Positions 41,789-50,338 of a DNA stretch of 64,000 bases are shown piece by piece (position 1 is the stretch's first letter; the number at the start of each line of letters is the position of its first letter). Location: contig NZ_FQXM01000002.1 of assembly GCF_900129965.1 (NCBI RefSeq), forward strand, positions 186,001-250,000, written 5' to 3'. A program made the position numbers and the translations under genes. The notes below the pieces were generated by a model, which did not search any database, was not told the DNA's origin, and saw only the letters and a list, made by a program, of their open reading frames with translations. This DNA comes from Clostridium grantii DSM 8605 (GTDB lineage Bacteria > Bacillota > Clostridia > Clostridiales > Clostridiaceae).

Positions 41789-43738
41789 TTAAAGATCTAG
41801 CTGACTTAAGTTATCTTCTTTTAGATCAGGTATAGTTCCATCAATTCCTTTTACAAACCAATTCATTTCTTGAAATTGTTCATATGTTGGAGTATCATCT
41901 GGTGCAATTTTTAATTCTCCAGCTTGATTGTATATAGGACCTGTAAATGCATGGAAATCTTTTTTGATTAGTGTTTTTCTGAAAAATTCTAAGAATACTT
42001 TAGTTCTTTCGGGTACATATTTTGAGGAATAAACTAAATCAACTATACCAGAATCTATGCCTAACCAATAGTTAACAATGCTTGTATCCTTTGAAAAAGT
42101 ATCAAATATGCTATTTGAAGAAGAACTTAGTAATACTTTTAAGAATTTATCATAAAAAATTTCCCAATTAAGAATCATATTAGCATAATGTGAAAATGCA
42201 TGACTTTCTTTTCTTTTTTTGGAATGATTAATTGAGCATAGTCCAAATTGCATATTTTCAGCATTGGAAACAGGAAGAGTGTTATAAAAAACTAAATCGG
42301 CACCTTCTTCTTTTAATTGTTCTCGAAGTTCTTCTTTCTTTTCTAGGGTTTTATCTTGTAAGGTCCATTTAACAATTACTTTTGCAGTTGGGTTTAATAA
42401 TTGAACACCTAAAGTAAAAGCATTTATCTCAGTTATAATTTCTCTTATAGGATAATCTGCTACAAAACCTATAATTTTAGATTCTGAAAGTATTCCGGCT
42501 AATAAACCTAGCAAAAACTTTGCTTCATAAATTCGAGCATAGTACATAATCACATGTTTAAAAGAAGGAGAATCAGAGCAATTTAAAAATTTTACACTAG
42601 GAAATTCAAGTGCAGCTTTAAGAGTGGCATTTTTAAACCCAGGATGGGTGGTTATTATTATATCATAGTTCTCATTAACTAACTTTTCTATATCATTAAA
42701 AGCTAAAGGTGACAAAGGAACATTCTCAACATAGGTAGTTTCTATTCTATCTTTATAAACTTCTGATACATATCTTCTTGCCGCATCATGAGCATAAGTC
42801 CAACCAGAATTATCAATTCTATCTTTATACAAAAAGCCTATTTTATGTTTCTTTTTAGAAGACATAAAATTTGTTAAGCTGCTAAAAACACTTTTCTTAG
42901 GTTCGGTAATAGGCTCAGAATAAACAACTTTATTTTCACTATAGTATAGTGAATTCAATTCAGATATAAAACCTTCCATAAAACTACTGCTGTTTTCAAG
43001 AACAAATTCTTGAGGAATTCCATATAATTTCAAATAAATTAGTATAGCATCACTAGTAGTTATTGAAAGATTATCTCCTCCGTATTTTTTATACGCTTCT
43101 TTAAAGGGATTATAAACGTAGAATTCAAAATGTTTATATTTATTAGGATAAATATTCAGCTTTGGAGTATAAGATTCTAAAAGAGAAAAAAGTTCATTAT
43201 ATCCGGTGTCTTTTGTGAACCAAATAAACCTTAAATCAGTTATCTTTGTAAAATTTAAATAGTGGTAGTAGTTAACGATTAAAGGGTCATTAATATCGAA
43301 TTTCGGAACTAATCTAGTAACGGAAGCGTGGATTGAGTAAGCATCTATAGATTTTAATACACTTACTCTTTTATTACCTTCTATAACATAATACCAATTC
43401 AAATACTCATAAACCTTAATAGGTTCTCTAATTCCTTCATTTAAATGACTTTCATATAAACTAGTCCACTTTTGGCCAAACTCAGAATCTATATCTAATA
43501 AAGGTAAAAAATCATTAGTAAAAGCTTTTGAACGTGATATTGTATAAGTACCTTTAATTTTATCTAAAGGTATTTCGAATATTCCTTGATAAATTTCTGT
43601 TTCAATATTTTGTCTATTCAAAATTTCGTCTAAGGATTGCAAATATGCAATTTTATCATTAGCAAGTCTTTCAGCAACTATATTTTTTGCTTTTCTTTGA
43701 ATTTTCAAATAGTAAGTTTCAGTTTCAGGATTTCCCAT
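41789..43738 (-). CDS. Fusion of a ParB/Srx-like domain with a BMP (PnrA-like) ligand-binding domain
   Basis: This 649-residue protein has no signal peptide or membrane helix and should be cytoplasmic. Residues about 55-150 resemble a ParB/sulfiredoxin-type domain (IFEIPLDKIKGTY, REPIKVYEY, then EGNKRVSVLK in place of the ParB GERR box). A connecting region follows. From about residue 298 (KIGFLYKDRIDNSGW) the protein is a BMP-family binding domain like those of nucleoside-binding lipoproteins (THPGFKNATLKAA, GLLAGILSESKIIGFVADYP). The expected lipoprotein N-terminus is replaced by the ParB-like part, so sensing rather than transport is likely. The ATG follows AGGAGG. Confidence 0.75.
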   Translation of the reverse strand: MGNPETETYYLKIQRKAKNIVAERLANDKIAYLQSLDEILNRQNIETEIYQGIFEIPLDKIKGTYTISRSKAFTNDFLPLLDIDSEFGQKWTSLYESHLNEGIREPIKVYEYLNWYYVIEGNKRVSVLKSIDAYSIHASVTRLVPKFDINDPLIVNYYHYLNFTKITDLRFIWFTKDTGYNELFSLLESYTPKLNIYPNKYKHFEFYVYNPFKEAYKKYGGDNLSITTSDAILIYLKLYGIPQEFVLENSSSFMEGFISELNSLYYSENKVVYSEPITEPKKSVFSSLTNFMSSKKKHKIGFLYKDRIDNSGWTYAHDAARRYVSEVYKDRIETTYVENVPLSPLAFNDIEKLVNENYDIIITTHPGFKNATLKAALEFPSVKFLNCSDSPSFKHVIMYYARIYEAKFLLGLLAGILSESKIIGFVADYPIREIITEINAFTLGVQLLNPTAKVIVKWTLQDKTLEKKEELREQLKEEGADLVFYNTLPVSNAENMQFGLCSINHSKKRKESHAFSHYANMILNWEIFYDKFLKVLLSSSSNSIFDTFSKDTSIVNYWLGIDSGIVDLVYSSKYVPERTKVFLEFFRKTLIKKDFHAFTGPIYNQAGELKIAPDDTPTYEQFQEMNWFVKGIDGTIPDLKEDNLSQLDL

Positions 43739-43926
43739 GGAAGTTCCTCCTATAAAAATTTTGAAAATATATTATTAAGTATAGCATGGTAAAAATTAAT
43801 TTCAACAAAAATACTATTTTTATTTTAAAAATAGTTGAATCTTAAATACATGAAATATATCAAAATTCTTTTTATTATGATAAAATATGAATTAACTAGA
43901 AGAATGGTTACTGAAAGGATGTTTAT

Positions 43927-44424
43927 ATGAAAAAAAGTAGAGGCTTTGAGGTAGTAACTTTAAAGCAGTTTAAAAAAGATTTTAGTTCAATTAACTTAAA
44001 AGATATTGATGAAACTTATAATAGTATTGTTTTGCCTAAAAGAGCAACTTCGAATTCTGCAGGGTATGATATTTTCACTTTATGTTCAATTAATCTTAAA
44101 CCTGGAGAAGAAAAAATAATCCCTACTGGTATAAAATCTTATATGCTTAATGATGAGTGGCTTGCAATAATAATAAGAAGTGGTCATGGATTTAAGTATA
44201 ATATTAGATTAAAGAATCAAGTAGGAGTAGTAGATTCGGATTATTACAATAATGAAAGCAACGAGGGACATATATTTATTGCAATTAAAAATGAAGGGGA
44301 AAAAGAATTTAATCTGGAAAAAGGGTCGGCTATTGCGCAAGGTATATTTCACAAATATTTATTAGCAGATGAAGATAGTGCGGTTAATAACAAAAGAATA
44401 GGTGGATTTGGTTCTACAAATTAA
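43927..44424 (+). CDS. dut: dUTP diphosphatase (dUTPase)
   Basis: This 165-residue trimeric-type dUTPase has all five motifs recognisable: SAGYDI, RSGHGF (usually RSGLA), GVVDSDYYN, KGSAIAQGIF and RIGGFGSTN. It hydrolyses dUTP to dUMP and pyrophosphate, limiting uracil in DNA and feeding dTMP synthesis. AAGGATG precedes the ATG. It is followed 11 nt later by a phosphoesterase gene, likely in the same transcript. Confidence 0.9.
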   Translation: MKKSRGFEVVTLKQFKKDFSSINLKDIDETYNSIVLPKRATSNSAGYDIFTLCSINLKPGEEKIIPTGIKSYMLNDEWLAIIIRSGHGFKYNIRLKNQVGVVDSDYYNNESNEGHIFIAIKNEGEKEFNLEKGSAIAQGIFHKYLLADEDSAVNNKRIGGFGSTN

Positions 44425-44435
44425 GGTGGTGTATT

Positions 44436-45023
44436 ATGAAGATATTGTTGTTAGGTGATGAAGAATCTAAATTTTTATGGGATTATTTTGACAAAGATAA
44501 TTTTAAGGATATAGATTTTATAATCTCTTGTGGGGATTTGAAGGCTAGTTATTTATCTTTTGTTGTAACTATGCTAAATAAGCCTTTATACTATGTGCCA
44601 GGAAATCATGATAAAGGATATTTAGCAAAACCACCAGAAGGATGCATAAATATTCACAACAAATTGATTCAACATAATGATATTAGAATCTATGGGTTTG
44701 GGGGGAGTAATTGGTATTCTGGAGGCCCTTTTCAATATAAAGATCGACAAGTTAATAGAACCATAAGGAAAAATTGGGTTAAGTTTTTTAAAAGTGGAGG
44801 GATAGATATATTTGTATCACATGCTCCAGGATTTGGAGTTGGTGATGGCGAGGACCTTTGTCACATTGGTTTTAAAACTTTTAATAAAGTACTAAATAAG
44901 TATAAGCCTAAATATCATATTCATGGGCATCAACATTTAAATTATGGGCGAATAGATAGAAAAATGAATTATAACGAAACAACTGTTATCAATGCTTTTA
45001 ATTATTACATATTAGAATACTAA
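44436..45023 (+). CDS. Calcineurin-like metallophosphoesterase
   Basis: This 195-residue protein has the metallophosphoesterase ligand set: an N-terminal LLLGDEE (unusual first motif), SCGDLKAS, GNHDKG, SHAPG and HGHQH. It probably hydrolyses a phosphodiester or phosphomonoester with two metals. The substrate is unknown. The first motif has D-E in place of the usual DxH, which may affect one metal site. It shares a transcript with dut and ends at a strong terminator. Confidence 0.82.
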   Translation: MKILLLGDEESKFLWDYFDKDNFKDIDFIISCGDLKASYLSFVVTMLNKPLYYVPGNHDKGYLAKPPEGCINIHNKLIQHNDIRIYGFGGSNWYSGGPFQYKDRQVNRTIRKNWVKFFKSGGIDIFVSHAPGFGVGDGEDLCHIGFKTFNKVLNKYKPKYHIHGHQHLNYGRIDRKMNYNETTVINAFNYYILEY

Positions 45024-45029
45024 TTGTAA

Positions 45030-45070
45030 GGAAAGCTTTCGCTTTGGCGAAAGCTTTGAATTTTTTAATT
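45030..45070 (+). terminator. Terminator of dut-phosphoesterase operon
   Basis: AAAGCTTTCGC pairs perfectly with GCGAAAGCTTT around a 4-nt loop, followed by GAATTTTTTAATTTT. Confidence 0.92.
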
Positions 45071-45481
45071 TTATTTATTGAGCTCTCTTAAAACTAATTC
45101 GTCTAATAGTTCAGCCGTTGAATATATTAAACTGTTACACCCCTGTTCTTCAGTTCTATAGGATTCTTTTAAAGGCTCACATTTTCTTGAACCAAATTTT
45201 TCTTCAAACTTATTAATAAATTCTACTGTTAAATTTTTGATGTAATCACTTTCGTGTGCACCTTTTTCTACAAAAAGTATTCCTAAAACAGCAAGGGAAC
45301 CTGTTATGCATCCACAGGCTTCATTTGAATACATTCCTCCACTAAAAGCTGCCATAGTCTTGAAACTGTCTTTAGATAAATTTAGATTGTATTCTTCATT
45401 TGCTGCATAAATTATTGATTCCGAACAACTAAGGTCGTAATGATCTTTATTTCGATATTTTTCCATAGTCTTCAACAACAT
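45071..45481 (-). CDS. C_GCAxxG_C_C-family redox-type protein
   Basis: This 136-residue protein has cysteines near positions 19, 56 and 58 (SGGMYSNEACGCITGSLAVLGIL) and two more near the C-terminus (RKCEPL, GCNSL). It matches the C_GCAxxG_C_C family of small proteins, presumed redox or Fe-S related and sometimes exported or transporter-linked. Here the core reads ACGCITG rather than GCAxxG. The ATG at 45481 follows AAAGGAG; a GTG at 45490 overlaps that site. Confidence 0.82.
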   Translation of the reverse strand: MLLKTMEKYRNKDHYDLSCSESIIYAANEEYNLNLSKDSFKTMAAFSGGMYSNEACGCITGSLAVLGILFVEKGAHESDYIKNLTVEFINKFEEKFGSRKCEPLKESYRTEEQGCNSLIYSTAELLDELVLRELNK

Positions 45482-45655
45482 AATAAACACTCCTTTAAAT
45501 GTAATGTATTTAAGTATAATTATATTACACTTAAGGGCATATAAACAGGGTAATAATTATTTTATAACTGAAAATCTTTTAAATTGTAAAAAAATACTAT
45601 ATAATTAATTTATAAAATATATTATCTTAAAAATAATTTTAGGAGAAAAATAATT

Positions 45656-46630
45656 ATGATTATTGCTGTTTTATTAATAATAGATTTTATTATTATTGTT
45701 TTTAGTTTATATTATATCAGACACTACTCAAATCTGATAAAAAACAACAACTTATTTAAAATAAGAGATTTCCATAATAAAAAAGAATATAGTAGTGCTC
45801 TTTTGATTTTGAAGGAGGAAATTAATAAAAACAAAGATAATTACATCTTATATGAAGAAAGAGGTAAAGTTTTTCTTTCAATGGGAGAATATGAAAAAGC
45901 TATAATAGAATTTGAGAAAGCATTAGAATTAAAGCCTAATGAATATGAAATATACCAACAAAAATATGAGGCTTTTTTCAAATTGAAAAGATTTGAGGAA
46001 GCTTTATTTATGATTGAAATATATTTGAGACTAAATTCTAATAGTATTGAGGGAAGAGTAAGAAAAACCTTAGTTTTATATGAATTACAAAGATTTAGTG
46101 ATGAGTTAAAAGTTTTTGATGAATTAGAAGAATTAGATGAGAACTTTCATAAAAATTATTTAGGGAAAGCATTAGTTCTTACAAAATTACAACAATATGA
46201 GGAAGCAATAAAATACATTAAAATATATATAAAAGAAAACTCAAAACATATTTCAGCATATACTTTTTTAGCAGAAAATCATCATAGAATTGAAGACTAT
46301 AGAAATGAAATAGAAATATATGATAAAATAATAAAAGAAAAAGCTTACACAGATTTAATTTATTACAATAAGGCTAATGCTCATTATGAATTAGGTGAGT
46401 TTAACAAAGCTATAGAGTTTTATGATAAAGCTATTAAACTAAATCCTAAAAATGAAAAAGCTTATTATAGTAAAAGTAGAATATTAGCTTTTTCAAGAAA
46501 AAATAAAGAAGCACTTTCTAACTTGAAAGAAGCAATTTTTTTGAATCCTGAGTTGAAAAAAATGGCTTGGGATGATGAATGGCTTAATAATATAAAAATT
46601 TTTAGTGAATTTATAGAAATTGTTAAATAA
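45656..46630 (+). CDS. Membrane-anchored tetratricopeptide-repeat protein
   Basis: This 324-residue protein has one N-terminal membrane helix (about residues 2-22) and then seven or eight TPR units. Clear copies include AIIEFEKALELKPNE and AIEFYDKAIKLNPKN. TPR arrays mediate protein-protein contacts; the partner is unknown. The ATG follows AGGAG, and hisC begins 26 nt downstream, probably in the same transcript. Confidence 0.85.
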   Translation: MIIAVLLIIDFIIIVFSLYYIRHYSNLIKNNNLFKIRDFHNKKEYSSALLILKEEINKNKDNYILYEERGKVFLSMGEYEKAIIEFEKALELKPNEYEIYQQKYEAFFKLKRFEEALFMIEIYLRLNSNSIEGRVRKTLVLYELQRFSDELKVFDELEELDENFHKNYLGKALVLTKLQQYEEAIKYIKIYIKENSKHISAYTFLAENHHRIEDYRNEIEIYDKIIKEKAYTDLIYYNKANAHYELGEFNKAIEFYDKAIKLNPKNEKAYYSKSRILAFSRKNKEALSNLKEAIFLNPELKKMAWDDEWLNNIKIFSEFIEIVK

Positions 46631-46656
46631 AAGAAAATTACAAAGGGGATATAATA

Positions 46657-47712
46657 ATGAGTAAATACTGGAGTGAACTAACTAAAAAATTAGATCCATA
46701 CGTTCCTGGAGAACAACCCAAGGATAAAAAATATGTTAAATTAAATACCAATGAAAACCCTTATCCACCTTCACCTAATGTGGAGAATATACTAAAGGGA
46801 TTTCAGGTGGATTCTCTTAAACTATATCCAGACCCAAATGCAGATTTATTAAAAGATACTTTAGCAAAGAACTATGGGGTGGAGAAAGATAATGTTTTTG
46901 TGGGTAATGGCTCAGATGAGGTCTTAGCTTTTGCTTTTATGGCCTTTTTTAATAAAAACAGTAGAATTCTTTTTCCGGATATTAGTTATAGTTTCTATCC
47001 GGTTTATGCAAATATTTTTGATATTCCTTATGAAACTGTTAAGCTTAAAGAAGATTTCACTATTCCTGTAAAAGAATTTTTAAAAAATAATGGTGGAATT
47101 GTTATTCCAAATCCTAATGCACCTACAGGAATTGCTTTAACTATTGAAGAGATTGAAGAAATATTAAAGAAAAACATAAATACTGTTGTAATAATAGATG
47201 AAGCTTATGTGGATTTTGGAGCAGAATCAGCAGTTAAATTAATATCAAAATATGAAAATCTTTTGATAATACAAACTTTATCAAAATCAAGAAGTTTGGC
47301 AGGGATAAGAGTTGGATACGCTTTGGGAAATAAAGATTTAATTGAAGGATTAGAAAGAGTTAAAAATTCAATAAATTCATATACTATTGATAGAGTTTCT
47401 TTAATGGTTGCCATTGAGTCAGTTAAGGATAATGATTATTTTGAAGAAAACTGTAAAAAAATAATTGATACAAGAACTAAGGTAGTAAGTCAATTGAGAA
47501 AAATGGAGTTTGAAGTGTGTGAATCAAGTGCAAATTTTATTTTTATAAGTCATAAAACCATTAAGGCAGAGTTGATTTTTAGTAGATTAAAAGAAGAAGG
47601 TGTGCTTGTTAGATTCTTTAATAAAGAAAGAATTGATAATTTTTTAAGAGTCACAATTGGTTCTCCAGAGGAAATGGAAATATTTATAGAGAAAATTAAA
47701 ACAATAATATAA
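46657..47712 (+). CDS. hisC: Histidinol-phosphate aminotransferase-like class I/II aminotransferase
   Basis: This 351-residue PLP enzyme has NTNENPYPPSP near the N-terminus, NPNAPTG, D181-x-x-Y (IIDEAYVDF) and the Schiff-base lysine K210 in TLSKSRSLAGIRVGYA. These are HisC-type features. No other histidine-pathway gene is nearby, so the physiological substrate could be an aromatic amino acid rather than histidinol phosphate. It follows the TPR gene and is closed by a terminator at 47722-47765. Confidence 0.88.
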   Translation: MSKYWSELTKKLDPYVPGEQPKDKKYVKLNTNENPYPPSPNVENILKGFQVDSLKLYPDPNADLLKDTLAKNYGVEKDNVFVGNGSDEVLAFAFMAFFNKNSRILFPDISYSFYPVYANIFDIPYETVKLKEDFTIPVKEFLKNNGGIVIPNPNAPTGIALTIEEIEEILKKNINTVVIIDEAYVDFGAESAVKLISKYENLLIIQTLSKSRSLAGIRVGYALGNKDLIEGLERVKNSINSYTIDRVSLMVAIESVKDNDYFEENCKKIIDTRTKVVSQLRKMEFEVCESSANFIFISHKTIKAELIFSRLKEEGVLVRFFNKERIDNFLRVTIGSPEEMEIFIEKIKTII

Positions 47713-47721
47713 GTATATAAT

Positions 47722-47765
47722 AAAAATCCTCTTGTTTATATTTTCTGAATAAGAGGATTTTTATT
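47722..47765 (+). terminator. Terminator after hisC
   Basis: AAAATCCTCTT pairs with AAGAGGATTTT around a 17-nt loop, followed by TTTATTTT. Confidence 0.75.
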
Positions 47766-47869
47766 TTATTTGGGTAATCTAATTAATACTATAAAATATA
47801 AATGATAAAATTAACCCTAGAATAATTGCTAACATATAATGAAGTAATAGTAATATTAGGATTGGTTTT

Positions 47870-48229
47870 ATGAGTGAAATTATTTTATATTCAATTATTA
47901 TGGCTTTAGTGGTGTATTCAATTTATTTAATTTATGTAATTAAAGATAAAGGACAAAGAACAAAAGAAGAGGATATCATCCTATTTGATAGTAATTTTTA
48001 TTATAAAGATGAATGTTTTTATGAAAATGCAGGAAAAATTTTAAACATTATTATTAAAAATGAAAATCAGATTAATAGTTTTTTTAATAATGAAATTAAA
48101 GAAAATGCTTTAGAAAAAACTTTGGATAAAATTAAAGAAGAAATGATTTTTAAGAATATTGAAATAGATTTAAAGGAAGAAGATATTTTGTTTATAATAA
48201 AACTATATGATATATTTAGGAATATGTAG
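47870..48229 (+). CDS. Small single-span membrane protein of unknown function
   Basis: This 119-residue protein has one N-terminal membrane helix (about residues 5-23), then a charged, mostly helical cytoplasmic domain rich in Lys, Glu and Ile. No motif is recognised. TAGGATTGG precedes the ATG. It lies between the hisC terminator and the parE promoter, in its own short unit. Confidence 0.65.
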   Translation: MSEIILYSIIMALVVYSIYLIYVIKDKGQRTKEEDIILFDSNFYYKDECFYENAGKILNIIIKNENQINSFFNNEIKENALEKTLDKIKEEMIFKNIEIDLKEEDILFIIKLYDIFRNM

Positions 48230-48275
48230 TTTTGATAGCTTTAGAATATTATTTTAGCAATGAAATTATAAATAC

Positions 48276-48304
48276 TTGTAAAATGGCAAAAAATTCGTTA
48301 GAAT
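48276..48304 (+). promoter_or_regulatory. parE-parC operon promoter
   Basis: TTGTAA (48276-48281) and TAGAAT (48299-48304) are 17 bp apart. The start would be near 48311, just before the LexA-like box. Confidence 0.65.
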
Positions 48305-48324
48305 AGAAAGGACAAAAGACGATA

Positions 48325-48338
48325 AGAACGTAAGTTCT
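48325..48338 (+). promoter_or_regulatory. LexA-like (SOS) box before parE
   Basis: AGAACGTAAGTTCT contains GAAC-N4-GTTC, the core of the Gram-positive LexA site. It lies about 14 bp downstream of the predicted start, where LexA binding would block transcription. No SOS gene is nearby to support it. Confidence 0.55.
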
Positions 48339-48371
48339 AAACATTCCAATGTTAGATATGGAGGAATAATT

Positions 48372-50324
48372 ATGGATGAAACAAAAGTTAGCAAAACCTA
48401 TGATGTTACTGATTTAACTTCCTTAGAAAAACTTGAACCAGTAAGGATTAGACCGGGGATGTATATTGGATCTACAGGAGTAAAAGGTTTGCATCATTGC
48501 ATATGGGAAATTTTAGATAATTCCATTGACGAAATTTCAAATGGATATGGTGATGAGATAAAAGTAATTTTGAATAAAGACAATAGTGTTACTATTTTAG
48601 ATAATGGTAGAGGAATACCAACCGGTATTCACCCAATAAAAAAGAAATCTGGAGTTGAAATGGTATTTACTGAGCTGCACACTGGGGGAAAGTTTGATAA
48701 TAAAAATTATAAAACTTCTGGTGGCCTTCATGGAGTTGGTGCTGCTGTAGTAAATGCTCTTTCAAAATGGCTTGAAGTAGAAGTTTTTCAAAATAATCAA
48801 ATTTTCAAGCAAAGATTTGAATATGCTTATGATGAAGAACTTCAAAAGCTTATGCCAGGAACCCCTGTTACTTCATTAAAAGTAGTGGGGAAGACAAAAA
48901 ATACGGGTAGTAAAATTACATTCTTGCCAGATAAAGAAATATTTGGTCCTATAAAGTTCAAACATGAACTAGTGGATGAAAGACTACAAGAACTTGCTTT
49001 TCAGAATAAAGGTATTAAATTAATATTTATAGATGAAAGAAAAGAAGAACCTTTAGTTAAAGAATATCATTCAGAAAGAGGATTGTTAGATTTTATTGAA
49101 TACCTTAATGAAAGTAAAAGTGTAATACATAAAGATCCAATTCTTTTTCAAGGTGAAAAAGAATTGAATGGTATTGCTGTTATTGGGGAAGTTTGTATTC
49201 AGTTCACGGACTCTACCACTGAGAATATTGCAAGCTATGTGAATAATATACCAACTACTGAAGCAGGTACTCATGAAACAGGTTTTAAAACTGGGATGAC
49301 AAGAGCTTTTAAAGAATGGGGTAAAAAATTAAACTTAGTTAAAGAAAAAGATAAGGGTTTTGAAGGTGATGATATAAGGGAAGGTATGACAGCCATCCTT
49401 AAAGTTAAAATTAGTAATCCTATTTTTGAAGGGCAAACCAAAACTAAACTGGGGAATGCTGAAGCTCATACATTGATGAGTGAATTATCCTATATCAAGC
49501 TTTGTGAATGGATTGAAGATAATAAAGAATTGGCTAGTAACGTTATAAATAATGCTATTTCGGCTGCATCAAGAAGAGAAAAGATTAAGAAAATTAATGA
49601 TGCTGAAAAAAAGAAAATAGGAAAAGGAACTGCTCCATTAGCAGGAAAGATATCTGTATGTACTATGAAAAACAAGGCAATTAGTGAATTTATAGTAGTA
49701 GAAGGAGATTCGGCTGGAGGTAGTGCAAAACAAGCAAGGGACAGAAGATTTCAAACCATTATGCCTTCAAAGGGTAAAATAATGAATACGGAAAAACAAA
49801 AATTAGAGAATGTACTAGCTAGCGAAGAATTAAAGTTGTTTAATGCGGCTATTGGTACTGGAGTTTTGGATAATTATAATGAAGATGATTTAAAATATAG
49901 TAAGATTATAATTCTATCTGATGCTGATGTGGATGGGTATCATATAAGAACTTTATGGATGACTTATATTTATAGATATATGAAATCATTAATAACAAAT
50001 GGACATTTATATATTGCATTACCTCCACTTTATAAAGTTTATAAAAATGTTAAAGGAAATGAAAAAAGTATTTATGCTTATAGTGATGTTGAATTAGAAA
50101 AAGCAAAGAAAGAAATTGGAAAAGGAGCCTTAATCCAAAGATATAAAGGGCTTGGAGAAATGAATCCAGAACAATTATGGACAACAACATTAAACCCAGA
50201 ATCAAGAACACTGCAAAAGGTTACAATTGACGATGCTGCAAAAGCTGAAAAAATGGTGTCCTTGCTTATGGGTGAGGTAGTAGAACCAAGAAGAAACTAT
50301 ATGTATAAATACGCAGAATTTTAG
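48372..50324 (+). CDS. parE: DNA topoisomerase IV-type subunit B (ParE/GyrB family)
   Basis: This 650-residue type IIA topoisomerase ATPase subunit has a GHKL site (EILDNSIDE, DNGRGIP, GLHGVGAAVVNALS), a transducer domain, TOPRIM motifs EGDSAGGSA and DADVDGYHIRTL, and the C-terminal QRYKGLGEMNP. The close partner ParC and absence of dnaA/recF neighbours favour a second, topoisomerase IV-like pair rather than gyrase. It should decatenate or relax DNA. GGAGG precedes the ATG; parC follows after 14 nt. Confidence 0.88.
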   Translation: MDETKVSKTYDVTDLTSLEKLEPVRIRPGMYIGSTGVKGLHHCIWEILDNSIDEISNGYGDEIKVILNKDNSVTILDNGRGIPTGIHPIKKKSGVEMVFTELHTGGKFDNKNYKTSGGLHGVGAAVVNALSKWLEVEVFQNNQIFKQRFEYAYDEELQKLMPGTPVTSLKVVGKTKNTGSKITFLPDKEIFGPIKFKHELVDERLQELAFQNKGIKLIFIDERKEEPLVKEYHSERGLLDFIEYLNESKSVIHKDPILFQGEKELNGIAVIGEVCIQFTDSTTENIASYVNNIPTTEAGTHETGFKTGMTRAFKEWGKKLNLVKEKDKGFEGDDIREGMTAILKVKISNPIFEGQTKTKLGNAEAHTLMSELSYIKLCEWIEDNKELASNVINNAISAASRREKIKKINDAEKKKIGKGTAPLAGKISVCTMKNKAISEFIVVEGDSAGGSAKQARDRRFQTIMPSKGKIMNTEKQKLENVLASEELKLFNAAIGTGVLDNYNEDDLKYSKIIILSDADVDGYHIRTLWMTYIYRYMKSLITNGHLYIALPPLYKVYKNVKGNEKSIYAYSDVELEKAKKEIGKGALIQRYKGLGEMNPEQLWTTTLNPESRTLQKVTIDDAAKAEKMVSLLMGEVVEPRRNYMYKYAEF

Positions 50325-50338
50325 AAGGAGGTTTAGTT

